A stretch of 24,983 nt of DNA from Pavlovales sp. CCMP2436 (lineage: Eukaryota; Haptophyta; Pavlovophyceae; Pavlovales), in contig MU631467.1 in NCBI GenBank assembly GCA_026770615.1, positions 33,898-58,880 on the forward strand, written 5' to 3'. Positions 1 through 10,980 of this stretch are shown here, one piece after another. The notes under the pieces are model-generated. The model was not told the origin of the DNA, ran no database searches, and saw nothing but the letters and a program-made list of their open reading frames with translations. The position numbers and the translations under genes are program-made. Numbering within the stretch: position 1 is the first letter of the stretch; the number at the start of each line of letters is the position of its first letter.

Positions 1-10
1 TGTTTTTGAT

Positions 11-95
11 CTAAAACCTCTGTAGATGATATTACTTCATGTTTATTGTTTTCTAAAACCTCTGTAGATGATATTACTTCATGTTTATTGTTTTT
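11..95 (-). repeat. Two tandem copies of a 42-bp repeat, encoding a 14-residue repeat
   Basis: The unit beginning ctaaaacctctgtagatgat occurs at 11-52 and again from 53. On the minus strand it reads in frame as NNKHEVISSTEVLE followed by NNKHEVISSTEVLD, so the unit length is a whole number of codons. It looks like a repeat tract in the C-terminal part of the fibre-like region. The frame changes just upstream at a six-A run (minus strand, about 111-116). Confidence 0.75.
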
Positions 96-2312
96 TCTGG
101 AAATCCTATCCAAGTCTTGTTGACTGCGTCAGATACGGATGAATTGATAACACCCATATATACTAACTAGAGCTATCGATCCGCCAAAATCTAATGGATT
201 TTTAGTAGTTCTTGCCGTTCTGTTGTCCGATAGATATATCTTGGAATCAGCGATATTGTGCGCTTCGGCATAGCCCGTTAATCGTAATAAATTATTTTAT
301 ATTCCACTGTTATAAGATATATCAAACCCAGTACTTGTATTCTTCGATGTCGTTGTTGTTTTTATATTATTAATATGCAAATCTATCAAAATTTTATTAT
401 CTTTACCTACTAATCGATTAATAACTATTTCGACCTGTACCCACGCTGTTGTTCATATAATGCCATCGTACCATTATAGCTTGCTGAAGCATTTAACTGA
501 GTGCAATTAGAATTTGCGTCTATACAAATGTACGACAGTCATTGGTTATTGTTTGGAAGCATAAACCCTCTCGATAAATTTCCTGCTCCACTGTTCATAC
601 TGTTAACGCCTAAATCCGTAACCTTTCCACGCTTCCCAATACTGAATATTGGGGTGTCTTTACTCGTTGTATTGTTGAACTTTATTTTGAATAAAATTCT
701 TATGCCAGTAGCATTTGCGCTTTTTGAAGCTATCGGGATGAACGTATCAGTAGACGCAATATTTGCATACACTGTATACGGTGATAAGACACGAATATAA
801 GCGTAACTAACTCCCAATGTACTATCACTATACAGTGTATCTGTTGTTCCTATACCGCTGCGAACTAGTGATATATTTCTACCACTAATATCGTTAAGAT
901 TTGTGTTAAATCGATATTCTACGATCGATGTCACTACGTCTACGATTTCCGAACTTAATTCTACATCTCCTAGCCACATACGTGGTAAGCCAGCCTGATT
1001 CAGATCGGTAGTGATGTATTGCTGTTATAACGAAAAATAATCGTATTTGCTAAGCCGCTACTAGTTTGTCTCGTCACAGTCATCGACCTATTAATAGATT
1101 CATTGACGTACGTTGGCGGTAACTGACTGTAATAAATAACATTGGGCTCTACAATATATATAATATCAAGAATACCAATTTCTTTGCCTCCATCACCTGG
1201 GTAAATCTTGACGTCTAATCCGCCTGTTGGTTTTTTAAACCCGATCTTAGATCCATCATTGACTGCTTCCATTGGTGGATTAGAAAATTGTTTTTTTATC
1301 GAATCGTTAATCACTTTCGCCAGTTGACCCAGATTTTGAAGACCTTTCGATATGAAATTGAAGAAATTAGAAATTCCGCCAATATCCATTTTTAGACCTG
1401 ACGAACTAAATTGCGATGTTATTAGAATATCAAATATAATAGTAAACGCGCTTGGCCCAATAGCAAGCGTCTGATTTGGATCTCCAAAACTCATTAAATG
1501 ACCAAACGCGACACTATCACTACGTGTGAGGTATAAACCAATCATGAAGCACCATCTTGTCGAATATCGCCCAAACTTTCGTTTTACGGTATCGCAAAAT
1601 ACGATGACCCTGTTCGCAAAACAAATCGTTAGCTCCAACAACAAGATTATTCAAACCTGTGCCATTTTTATAAAGTAATGTAATAATATTTGTTGGGCGT
1701 ATATAAGGTGCCAATATTTATCGTAATTTAAATATTCTGTTGATAATCTATTTGACGTGACACATTTTTTCCACATTTTCAAATTAGTAAATGATTCGCC
1801 AGACGTGTATTTTTGTGATTAATTTTAAATTTTACTTACCTACGATATTTATTGGTTTTGTGAGTTGGACGCATGCATTATGTCCATTGATATATACCGT
1901 TAATAATCTCGTTTTTGAAATAGTAAAATCAAATCGTGTAACCCCCGAAAAAAACATAATCGACATTATGAATAGTTAGATAATCTGATCCTGTGCTCGT
2001 GTTCAGTGTGTGACTGTCACAATTAACGATTGATGTACCTGGTATATTTTGAAAATCAAACGAAAGCCCATGTATAAATTCTAACTCACTAGGCATTGGG
2101 CTATCTAAAATCGTCGCAAATCCAATACTGAAAATTAAATCATACGAATATGGTACAACGCTATCGTTAATGTAGATGTAAGAACAGCTGTAATCTTATA
2201 CGTCAAAACGATCCAAATCTCGTAACGCAAATTGAAAATTTGCATTGTCATTGATCGAAAAGTTTTCAAATATTTTACTTTGTAAATATGTGCTATCTGG
2301 ATATATTTCTGC

Positions 2313-2879
2313 CCATCAAGTGGACTCGCTCGCGCTCGACGACTCGGCTCCTTAGGCTCCTTCTTCAACCAGTCCTTCCAACGCGCCCCTGCGCTGCAGC
2401 CCGCGCCCCGCACGCGCGAACGAGTTCACGGCATTCAAAACCCCGTCGCTTCCTAGCGACACACCACCAATGAACTCGTTCGTTCGCGCACTGCCGGGCG
2501 GCCTCGCGTTGTCGGACGACAGTTCGACCCCTTCGGCTCCCTCTCCAACTCCTTCGGCTCCCTCTTCAACCAGTCCTCTCACCGCGCCCCCACGCTGCGG
2601 CCCGCGCCCTGCACGCGCAAACGAGTTCTCGACATTCAAAACCCCATCGCTTCCCAGCGATACGTCACCGGTGGGATCACCAATGGACTCGCTTGCTCGC
2701 GCACTGTCGGGTGGCCCCGCGTTGCGCAGCGACGCCAGCGCTTTTTTTCGGCTTCCTCATCATCCACCACTTCTACCAGCTCCCCACTTCGGCGTAGCGC
2801 GTAGGAGTCTGCGTCGGAGCGCTAAGATCAGCCTGACTTGAACTTGAAACGTACCGCCAGCCCGAACCCCCCTACATTA
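2313..2879 (+). mobile_element. GC-rich insertion inside the AT-rich fibre region, built of ~200-bp repeats
   Basis: Base composition jumps from AT-rich to strongly GC-rich at about 2313 and back at about 2879. Viral-type minus-strand coding continues on both sides. An 11-of-12 match flanks it (atatatttctgc at 2301-2312, atatattactgc at 2880-2891) and could be a target-site duplication. Inside are about three partial copies of a roughly 200-bp unit (starting near 2318, 2470 and 2682), each with an aacgagttc...cattcaaaacccc stretch or a ggactcgcttgctcgcgcac-type start. The last ~117 bp (2767-2883) recur at 19337-19459. Different 5' ends with a shared 3' end fit a 5'-truncated retroelement, but no reverse transcriptase is visible. 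Open frames on both strands are low-complexity. Confidence 0.6.
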
Positions 2880-5800
2880 ATATATTACTGCGCTTGATGA
2901 ATTTGTCGGAACTTGGTAACTGGCCTATCACGTCGTAAATCGATGTTAAACTACCCTTAAACAATGCTGTGGGCGCTACAGATATGTCTGATCAATCTAA
3001 AGCTCCTGACGGCAATATATTTTGCTTGCTAATTAATGAAGCTCTTGTTAATACAGTGTTATAACTATTCAAAAAAATTAGATGAGCATTATTGATCGTG
3101 TGAACTCTAAAATCTATGTGATTCTGTGTCTGTTATACTAGCGATACTAACAAAGGTGGATCTACCATATCTAATCTTCTGTTTTCAATATCACTTGATG
3201 TTATAGTATCGTTTGCCCATAATTTAATGTTTGATAAATATAGTGAATCTGTGAACATACCATATATTCGAAATTTGTAATATTGATTCCAACCCCATCT
3301 AATTTTTCTTATGTCCAAACCACCAATCGACATCGTAATTAGAACTCCATCTACCCAACATTTTACAGATACTGATGAAAATCCTATTATTTGTCCATTT
3401 TGTGGACGATAATATATTTACTGGTGCACTGTGAACTTGATTATATGCCATTTGGATCGCAAAACAAAAATTTAAAGATGATATTGCTCAAAATGCGTAA
3501 ATTAAATCCGGATCCTGTATTACTAGTACTAATACCATTGTAACTCGTATCACTTATCAAAGTACCCAATCCAAACGCTACATTACCCACATCCGTATCG
3601 TCTTTATGTAGTTTGATATCAAAAGACATTGTTAAACCACTGCTGCCAGATGATGATGCTACCGTGTACCCAGATGGACTAGTTATGAGATATGAAGATA
3701 TATCACCTTTTCGAAACCATTGTTTACCATCAATGTCTCTACCATTTTCGAGTCTTGCACCAGATGTCTCACTTCCTGATGTGTCAGAGTTTTCATATAA
3801 GAGATATTCTGCAGTCGGATTATCTAATGATAGTGTCAAATCATCGATATGTGTTTCTTGTAATGTAGACTTTAAGAATATTTTAGATCTGACAGAAGAG
3901 ATGCGTTTGAATATATATGTAATAAATTGTTTTTTTATCTAATGTACATAATCTCAATACATTTATTATACCTCCTGTAGCTATATATATTTGTAAGATT
4001 TGATCGATATATATATCAACTTGTCCATAATCGGATATTACATATTACTATGTCGTAATGGTGCCAGATGAGTGTATCGATGTTTTCTAAAGTAAACGCT
4101 CTTCTAAAACTACCCAAACGAGAAAATCTTACTCGCATAGTTGTCGAATTAAATAAAACAGTCACACCCTCGCATTCGTTTCCTGTGTTATTAGCAGCAG
4201 TAATAAAATAGTCACCTATTGAGAATAATTTTTCAAAAGACGTACCAGTGTTATTTTTGAAATAAAATGATAAAACTAAACCTGTGTTGAATCCTGTCTG
4301 CCTCCAAAAATAGTATGTTCTATATTCGATGGATCTAACAACGTTTCTACTATTCCGTCATCGAATTGAATATAAGATTTATCTGAAAGATTTTCAATTT
4401 CATATATTTCTTCGTCTATGCCCACATAAGCGAGATAATTCCCTCTCCCAAATGAATCGATGTTATTAATAAATCTATACTCTGCCCAACCAGATCTTAA
4501 GCGGTTTACGATCGGCTCGACTGTCAAATTTGCAATGCTTCCGTATGGTATTTGCTGTGAAAATGGTAATCTTAACGTGTATAAGTCTAAATTTCTATTA
4601 TTCATGAAGGCATCGTATTGCTGTGCATAGTCTACTTCCAAAAATTTCAAATTACTTACTACTGGCACACCAGCGTAGGTCGACAACGCTATTATTTGCG
4701 CCTCTAAATTAGGCAAATTCGGGGTCGATATAATACCCGAAAAGTTTGCACCAGTCAGATCCGCTTTTAACGCTAGTTTATTGTTAGCGCAAGTTATGCT
4801 TTCTTTTAGTGTTATACTATCGTTCAATGCTAAAGCATATACATCGCTTGCATTAGCCCGAATGTTTAGATTTGAAATATTCGAGTCAAATTTGATATTA
4901 GAACTATTTACATTGCTGCTTAGAATTGTGAAATCGGTTTGATTTGTTTTGAATGATATATTGCTTGAAAAGTAAATGATTACTCTTTTAAAAGTAATCG
5001 ATTTACTCTTTAATTATATGCTATCGATTTTATTAGTTTTTAAATTTACGACACTATCTGTTTCTGATGTTGTATAAGTATCTATTTTATTTGCTTATAG
5101 TTCCATATATAGCTTGTGTTTATAGCCATCGAGTTCGTAATGTGACTGTTATTGTTATTATATGTTGATATATCCACTTTTAATGACAGAAGAGAATCAT
5201 CTTCTAATTTAGTGTACCTATCATTGAATTTTATATTAGCTTCATATACGTAATTCGAAAAATCCATTATCGGTAATTTGCTTGGTAAATGCATGTTTAT
5301 ACCAACGATATTTAGCGTATTCAATGATATTGCCGCACCAGCTGTTACTATCAGTAACAAGCTGCATTGGTTGTCGATAAAACTAAAGAAGATATTGCTT
5401 TGCATTTGTTTACTTGTATTGGATCCCAATTCTTGAACTTTCGTATTATATTCTGTAATATTTACTTTAGTAGCTATACTATTATCATAACGCGTATTCG
5501 ATGAATAAATGACATTACTGAGAATCATAAAATCGGTTTGATTTGATTTAGTACTTATATTTTAATCAGAAATATTTGATTTTAATGCTATATTGCTAGA
5601 AAGATTTACATCGTTTGAGTTGTAATCTAAGGTATTAACTTTCAATGCTATTTTATTAATATTTGACGAAACAACATTTGATGGGCTTATAAAATTTCAT
5701 CGTTATTTACTGAACTAGTTGGTTTTTTTTCTAAAATATTACTATCGTAACGCGTATTCGATGAATTAATGACATTGCTTAACGTGTTGAACATTGACCC

Positions 5801-6547
5801 ATTCACTTAATACAATAAATATGTACCAGTATCCTGAATCGTGTAATAATTTGAGAATTTTTTATTATTTGATGTAATCGCTATGTCATATTTAATATTT
5901 GACGAATTTTCTAGTAGATAATTGGCTTTTGTGTCGACTAATGTTGTGATGTCTATTATATTATGCTCTATTATATTAATTGCGTTGGAATTATCTATAA
6001 CTCTACCATCTAAATTTAAGAATCCTTCGTCAATTTTAATAACAACCTGCCCGCCCAAAACCATGCCGCCCGATATCAGTGAAGCACCCACGATGTTTTT
6101 TATATCCCCAAGTTTATTCAGAGTTGTGTTTATTGTAGCATTCGCGACATCCTGTAACAGATCCTTAATAGCTTGAGTGGTGAGGTAATTATTCAATTCT
6201 CCTTTTGATAAATATGTATTAGCTATATTGTTCTTTTGAGAATTTTCAAATGCAATATATTCTGATGACAGTAGCCGCAAATCGATAGCTTGATTTGATG
6301 ATGTCAATTCAGTATTTATCACATATATTTTACTATTTATATTTTCTAGATTTCCATTTGTTATTTCTAAATTTCTGTTTGTTGTTGTTAAATTTTCATT
6401 TATTGTACTAATCGAAGAATAAATTTGACTTATTTGGTTATTTATTTCAGTTTAAAACGAATGAACTATCTAATGTGGTTATATTTGTTGTATTAGAATT
6501 TGCAATAGCCGTCAGTTCTAAAAAACTTGTTTGCCAAATACTGACAT

Positions 6548-6587
6548 CTTATATATAACGGAGTTTTTTTCTATACCATTTACATAT
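6548..6587. promoter_or_regulatory. Short divergent promoter between fibre and lipase-like genes
   Basis: Only 40 bp separate the minus-strand ATG at 6547 from the plus-strand ATG at 6588. The gap is AT-rich and contains tatatataacgg and a seven-T run, so it must hold both promoters if both starts are right. This is inferred from spacing and composition. Confidence 0.4.
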
Positions 6588-7152
6588 ATGCTTGGACAAA
6601 TAAAACAACAACGCAATTCATTTTTTGGTAGACCTACCAGAAGCGCTTATATGTTTCGTAGATATATAAATACTGGATCGACTAAATCTATATCTATAGG
6701 ACCAAATCCATTATTGGAAAACGCTAAGACATATTTAAAAGCTTTCTATAGTGATGAGGATGCTATGACAAGAATGAAAAATATTGGTGATAACATGATA
6801 CTGATTTATCTAATATAGATACCAATGTTTATATTCGAGGTGGGAAGGCATTGATACTACATAGAGGTAGTTCAAATGCTAAAGATTTTTTGATTTCCGA
6901 TATTTTACTTGCTATTAATTACTCTGGGTTAGATCCGCGTGTTTGGTCTGCTAAGAAACTAACCAGGCAAACACAAATTAAATAGAATACAATCCCAGAC
7001 CATTGCGGTCACTTACTCGGAGGTTTTTGGCAGAAATATGTGCCGGTCCTATGGCGTGGGATTTAACGTATAATAAGGGTGCTTCGCCATACCATATTAT
7101 TAAATCTATATATTCTCGTCAATTAGATATACGTACTCGGTCTCTTTATTGA
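6588..7152 (+). pseudogene. Class 3 lipase-like protein, broken, catalytic serine replaced
   Basis: The start is the ATG at 6588 (MLGQIKQQRN). The frame changes near 6800. The next stretch contains IRGGKALILHRGSSNAKDF, matching the strand and RG(S/T) oxyanion-hole region of class 3 lipases. An in-frame TAG follows at about 6982. The nucleophile elbow is present at 7006-7023, but it reads GHLLGG where the family has GHSLGG: the codon is TTA instead of TCA, so the catalytic serine is lost. Directly after it the frame shifts again at a five-T run (about 7023-7027) and continues as FLAEICAGPMAWD to a TGA at 7150-7152. Known family role: ester or lipid hydrolysis; in a virus it could act on membranes at entry or exit. 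As read, it would be inactive. It converges with the penton-like gene. Confidence 0.6.
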
Positions 7153-7201
7153 GTAAACTTCAAAACAGTAATTCAATAACTATTAATATCAAAGGAAAAG
7201 G

Positions 7202-7980
7202 TTATTTAGACGCACATAATTTGAACAATCTTGATTTATCTTTACAAAACATGAAAGTTAACGCAAATGTGTTATAAAACGGAAGAAGTGTAAAATTCTC
7301 GTCTACCATTTCGATATCAATATAGTCGATTGAATTATTACGTAATGATTGAATAACAAACGGTCTTTCGAACGTAAGAATATCACCATAATTTACGTTA
7401 TTTGCTATCGATGATATTATTTTTCTAGAGGCCATCAAAGAGCTGTCATTTGCGTTATCTAATCGTAAAGATTTGTTAGAACACACATAAATTTGCTTAG
7501 GAAACAACAAGTCCCACGTAGCAAGCGTTTTTGTATTACCTACATATGGAACTAATAACGGTTGATTACATACACCTATACGCATTTGTATTATCGATTG
7601 ACATTATTCTGGTGGTTGTTGAGAAAACCGTAACGATTAGCGGATTTGGAAATGATGCACCAGTATCAGTACGAATCGCTGATTTTGCTGACATAGCTGA
7701 TGTGATAAAAGAGACATTGGCATAATATCCAGATTCTATTGTTATCGTGTAGAGAACTGTCGGAGTTTGTGCATAGAAAAACGTTAAAGTTTGCCCCTCA
7801 CCGTCTACATTTGGGAACTGCTTAGACATTTGAATGTTGTAAAGTTGAATGTATAAGTCACTTTTAACCGAACGAGGTACAAAAGAGTTGTCGAAATTCC
7901 ATTGAAATTTGCCAAGTGAAGGGTCGGATTCATCGCACGTTTAAATAGAGAAAAACAAAGGATATGGTGGATTTTTCATC
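7202..7980 (-). pseudogene. Penton-like minor capsid protein (single jelly roll), broken
   Basis: The ATG at 7978-7980 overlaps the stop of the upstream gene (ATGA). An in-frame TAA sits at 7941-7943, 12 codons in. The frame then stays open through GEGQTLTFFYAQ and ITIESGYYANVSFITSAM. That Gly-Tyr-Tyr motif followed by a helix is typical of the penton/minor capsid proteins of Polinton-like viruses and adintoviruses. The frame shifts near 7580 and the second half runs to a TAA at 7202-7204, with FVIQSLRNNSIDYIDIEMVD and ALTFMF as the last strands. The total of about 255 codons suits the family. The product should form the pentameric vertices of the capsid. Family placement is by motif and by its position three genes downstream of the major capsid protein. 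Confidence 0.62.
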
Positions 7981-8854
7981 TAATATAGCATAAGATTTTT
8001 TTATCTCTATTACATATTGCTGGAGTATCCGATATATACTTTTTAACTCTACTCTTAATTATTTTGGATTTATTTGCTACATTTTCTGATATTGAAGCTA
8101 TGTCTCGTTCTGGTAATGATTCAATATAATTTTAATTTCATTAATTTTTTTGTCAATAAATGTATCTGCTTTTTTACCGGCTATAAATGATGACCTACTG
8201 ATTATTACAGGTTATTGTTGTACTGGTTCTGGCGGAATTTTCGGCAATTGCTCGGCTATGTCCTTACGAGTTAAATTTGAAATTCCAGAGATAAGAGACC
8301 GTCTTACCGCCGCGCGATTAATAGGCGGTTGTAAAGCCATATTTGTCAAAACGGCTCCGTCGTCTCTAGCTTTTTGCTTCAAATGATCACGTCTCTACTT
8401 TTCCAATTCATTCATTCGATTATCATAATAGCTAGCCAACACGTTAGTTTGTCCGTTAAACGGGTCTTTTCGTATAAGGTAATACCATAAATTGGTGGAC
8501 GAAGTGCTTTATTTTCAATACCATTATGACCTGCTATGTTACCATAAATCGGTACCTCGTTGATAATCGCCTTCGGAGCAAATCTCACTGGTTTTAATGG
8601 TTCTTTGAAAAGCCATCGATCCATCTTGGATATAACGGGTTGATATTCTACTATAAAACCTTTAGGGATGTACTCTAATTGCAATGAGTATCTGCTTCTC
8701 GCTCTTCCAAAATAGTATGTGACTTGTTTTCCTACGTAACGACGATTAAAAGCACCCTTGTGTGGTTTTCCATTTAACAAAAATTATATTTACCATTTGG
8801 TATCGCATCTTTCTTCCAACCGTTTAATGCTTCGATAGAGCTTGCAGCGGACAT
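7977..8854 (-). pseudogene. Unknown virion-module protein between ATPase and penton, broken
   Basis: I do not recognise the family. The ATG at 8852-8854 starts MSAASSIEALNGWKKDAIPN and the TGA at 7977-7979 overlaps the penton ATG, so translational coupling is likely. Expected length is about 290 residues. The N-terminal half has GAFNRRYVGKQVTYYFGRAR and is beta-like and basic. The C-terminal half is charged and helical (KARDDGAVLTNMALQPP) and then Lys-rich. Breaks: frame changes at about 8783 (five-base A run on the + strand) and 8466 (four-base T run), TAG at 8395-8397, TAA at 8212-8214, and one further shift near 8125. Its conserved place between packaging ATPase and penton argues for an assembly or internal capsid role; this is inference only. 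Confidence 0.5.
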
Positions 8855-8915
8855 CTGTATTTACTATGACAAGATTTACTATGACAAGATTTCTGTATTT
8901 ACTATGACAAGATTT
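8854..8915. repeat. Three tandem/near-tandem copies of tttactatgacaagat
   Basis: The 15-16 bp word occurs at about 8859, 8875 and 8898, the first and third preceded by tctgta. It fills the gap between the ATPase stop (8916) and the start of the next gene (8854). It could be a slippage product or a small terminator/promoter array. Confidence 0.75.
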
Positions 8916-9638
8916 TTATTCAATTGTCAGACGGTTAAATCTATTATAAATATTACCATCTTCATCAATAAATATAAATGCTCTGTATTTTTTGTTCCGT
9001 CTGGTTTGAATATATGTTTTAAATAAGCTTCGAAATCTTTGCTATCTATATTCACCTCGTCAGTGATACTCATCATTTTTTTCTTGTTTAATGGTCTAAA
9101 TATGATAAAATTATTGATATTTTTTCATGCTGTAGTGGAATTTGTATGTGTGATTGAAGTACAACCCAAAACGACATGCGAAGATGTCGTCTGTTACACA
9201 AGAATCTTACTAATGTTCTCTGGAGGTCTACGTTTTTCATCGATGAAGCCATGCCATCCATTATTACGAGACTGTTTTTATTTTATTTTGCATTTTTTTC
9301 TATTTCATTTTCGACCTCGCCAATAGTCTCTAAATTCAATTCATGATATATACGTTTGCGATGTTTAAACGGATTGTTTGAGCTATTCATGCTTTTGATT
9401 CTTGTTTCGGGTATAAAAATATATACGTAATCATATACGTTTTTATAGATAGGTGAATTTGTTTTTGTCGAAAAGCGGTTAGCATTGACGATTTTCCCGA
9501 TCCCGGACCACCGGAAAACATTAGGCCGTGGGATTTGTTACTTAGCGGTTTTGGTATCTGAGAATGGAGTTGATTATCGACATTAAATCGTGGGATTGTT
9601 AGCGGTATATCATATTTTGAGATTCCTAAAACACCCAT
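8916..9638 (-). pseudogene. FtsK/HerA-type genome-packaging ATPase (A32-like), broken
   Basis: The ATG at 9636-9638 starts MGVLGISKYD, 18 bp after the major capsid stop and in the same frame. Walker A is intact at residues about 41-48 (GGPGSGKSS). The frame changes near 9430 at a five-A run. The following frame contains a TAA at 9283-9285 and then a Walker B strand, LVIMDG, at about 9253-9270. The second acidic residue expected there (Asp) is Gly. NRRHLRMSFWVVLQSH follows, matching the sensor region with the conserved Gln of viral packaging ATPases. Two more one-base frame changes lie near 9110 and 8980. The end IDEDGNIYNRFNRL and TAA at 8916-8918 suit the family, as does the length of about 240 codons. 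Role: ATP-driven DNA packaging into the capsid. Confidence 0.78.
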
Positions 9639-9656
9639 TTAATATATCATGATGTT

Positions 9657-10933
9657 TTAATTATCATACGACAGCAATCCGTCCGAAATAGTTAATATTT
9701 TATCGCAAACAACGTAAGCATACATGAATAATGCGCTGTTATTTGACGCGATTGTTGCCTCGAATAGGATTCCGGACAATGATGCAATGCTTTTACCGTC
9801 TAAAATATCATCTTGGTTTTGGAATGCATCCATACCGATACCAACCGCGAACGCCGACTACTCGTATTGTGCTTGAGTAATGCTCGATGGATTGTTTGAA
9901 GTGTTCAATGCACGAAGAGACTTATATAAGTCAGAGCGCATCTTTACGGTGTTGCTCACTGGGATAGATGGCACGCGATAACCACCGATTCTCCACGAGT
10001 AGGACGATAAACCCGCACGTGTGAATGTTGACGACGATTTATCGGCACTGGTTGTGCTATTTGATAAACTTGACATAACGATAACCACACTCTGTACACT
10101 CTTCGCACGGCAGGGAATCACCCATGAAATCGCGCTACTATTTGCGCCTACTGTGGTGCTGTAACACAAAATATCCGTGGCGGGGATTGCCATAATTCCG
10201 TTTGGGGCCTTGCTTAGAATTCCTTGCTCGACGGCAGAGTCGAGCCGAATAACTTCAGATTGAAGCTTAATCTGTTCCATCACTAAGCAGTTCTCGGACA
10301 TAGGTGCACCAGTAGCCCACGAAAATACTGGGTTGAGTTGAATTTCGATACGGATATCGTCATTTAGCAGCGACAACGATATCGTCATTTAGCAGCGACA
10401 TCGCGATCGCCTTGCTACACATAACTGGCCCGAATAACCCGAGTAATGGTATAGCAATGTCAATTGTCGAATTTATTGCTGATGCCATCGCACGACCATT
10501 CCGTGGAGTTAATAGTTCACCAGAAGCTACACCGATTGCATCAGCACACCCCATTGTGCTGAGTGAAGTGCCTCGATCGCTTGATGAACATGTATGGTCG
10601 AGCAACATATTACCATAAATATGCGCATCGGTCACCGAAGAAACGTGAAGTGAGTCAAAATAAATATCGATCGATTGAATTGGTGAATAACCAGAGCTAT
10701 CTAGGACAAATGGTGTGGTTGCTAACACTGTTGACCGTAAGTGTACTGAAGATGGGTATTATCGGGATTAAAGTAAACGCCACTAGACCCGCTAGGCAAC
10801 TGGAAGATAATTCTGCCTCGACCGACGTACGATGTCCCGGAAGTGGGCGCTAGTGTGATTCGGGTTGTTCCGCTTTGCTTGCTGTGGAGATGAGTTTGTC
10901 AAATTCGAATGATTTAGGGAGGACGCTTTCCAT
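9657..10933 (-). pseudogene. Major capsid protein (double jelly roll), broken
   Basis: The ATG at 10931-10933 starts MESVLPKSFEFDKLIS; an AT-rich leader lies just upstream. Diagnostic strands include RIIFQLPSGSSGVYFNPD near the N terminus and SSYSWRIGGYRVPSIPVS in the second jelly roll. The latter is a typical pattern of Polinton-like/virophage-type major capsid proteins. Expected length is about 425 residues, ending SYDN with TAA at 9657-9659. Breaks are few: one-base frame changes near 10880 and 10730, a frameshift from a 25-bp tandem duplication at 10353-10402, and a TAG at 9858-9860 after which the frame stays open for 66 codons. The gene heads the module major capsid - ATPase - unknown - penton. 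The family call rests on motifs and on the Walker A gene next door. Confidence 0.75.
10353..10402. repeat. 25-bp tandem duplication inside the major capsid gene
   Basis: gatatcgtcatttagcagcg plus acaac or acatc occurs at 10353-10377 and again at 10378-10402. Twenty-five is not a multiple of three, so the duplication shifts the capsid frame. The two overlapping minus-strand open frames meet exactly here, each carrying the same peptide SLLNDDI. Confidence 0.9.
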
Positions 10934-10980
10934 TTTGTTTTTCTTATAATGTAAGATATAGAAAAAAAAATAGAGACAAA

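Larger units (their letters stand above)
1..6547 (-). pseudogene. Giant virion fibre-like region (stalk repeats plus lectin-like modules), broken, runs off left edge
   Basis: One direction of coding can be followed on the minus strand from an ATG at 6545-6547 to the window edge, through many frameshifts and stops. The N-terminal third (about 6547-4300) is Asn/Ser/Thr-rich and repetitive, with a recurring phrase of the type NQTDFxILSNV..SSN..YD, as in trimeric stalks of viral fibres. After it come beta-rich modules resembling laminin-G/concanavalin-like lectin folds: about 4290-4030, 3839-3133 (ending LYLSNIKLWANDTITSSDI), 2990-1940, 1644-1480 and 979-539 (starting VEYRFNTNLNDISGRNISL). Inferred role: attachment to a host surface glycan. 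Clear in-frame stops include TAA near 2199 and TGA near 2982 and 4010. A GC-rich insertion splits the region at 2313-2879. It may be one gene of about 2,000 codons or two or three consecutive fibre genes; I cannot separate these. Confidence 0.6.

Noticed and set aside
2288..2841. Overlapping open frames on both strands in the GC-rich insertion as genes
   Set aside because: They are low-complexity, repeat-derived, open in several frames at once, and lie inside an insertion.
8854..8915. CRISPR-like array
   Set aside because: Three short, nearly adjacent copies without spacers, in a eukaryotic/viral context.
8916..10933. UAA as a sense codon in the virus, which would remove several in-frame stops
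   Set aside because: The capsid TAA at 9657-9659 is followed in the same frame by the ATPase ATG at 9638, so reading UAA as sense would fuse capsid to ATPase. TAA also ends the penton gene and the ATPase at family-typical lengths.
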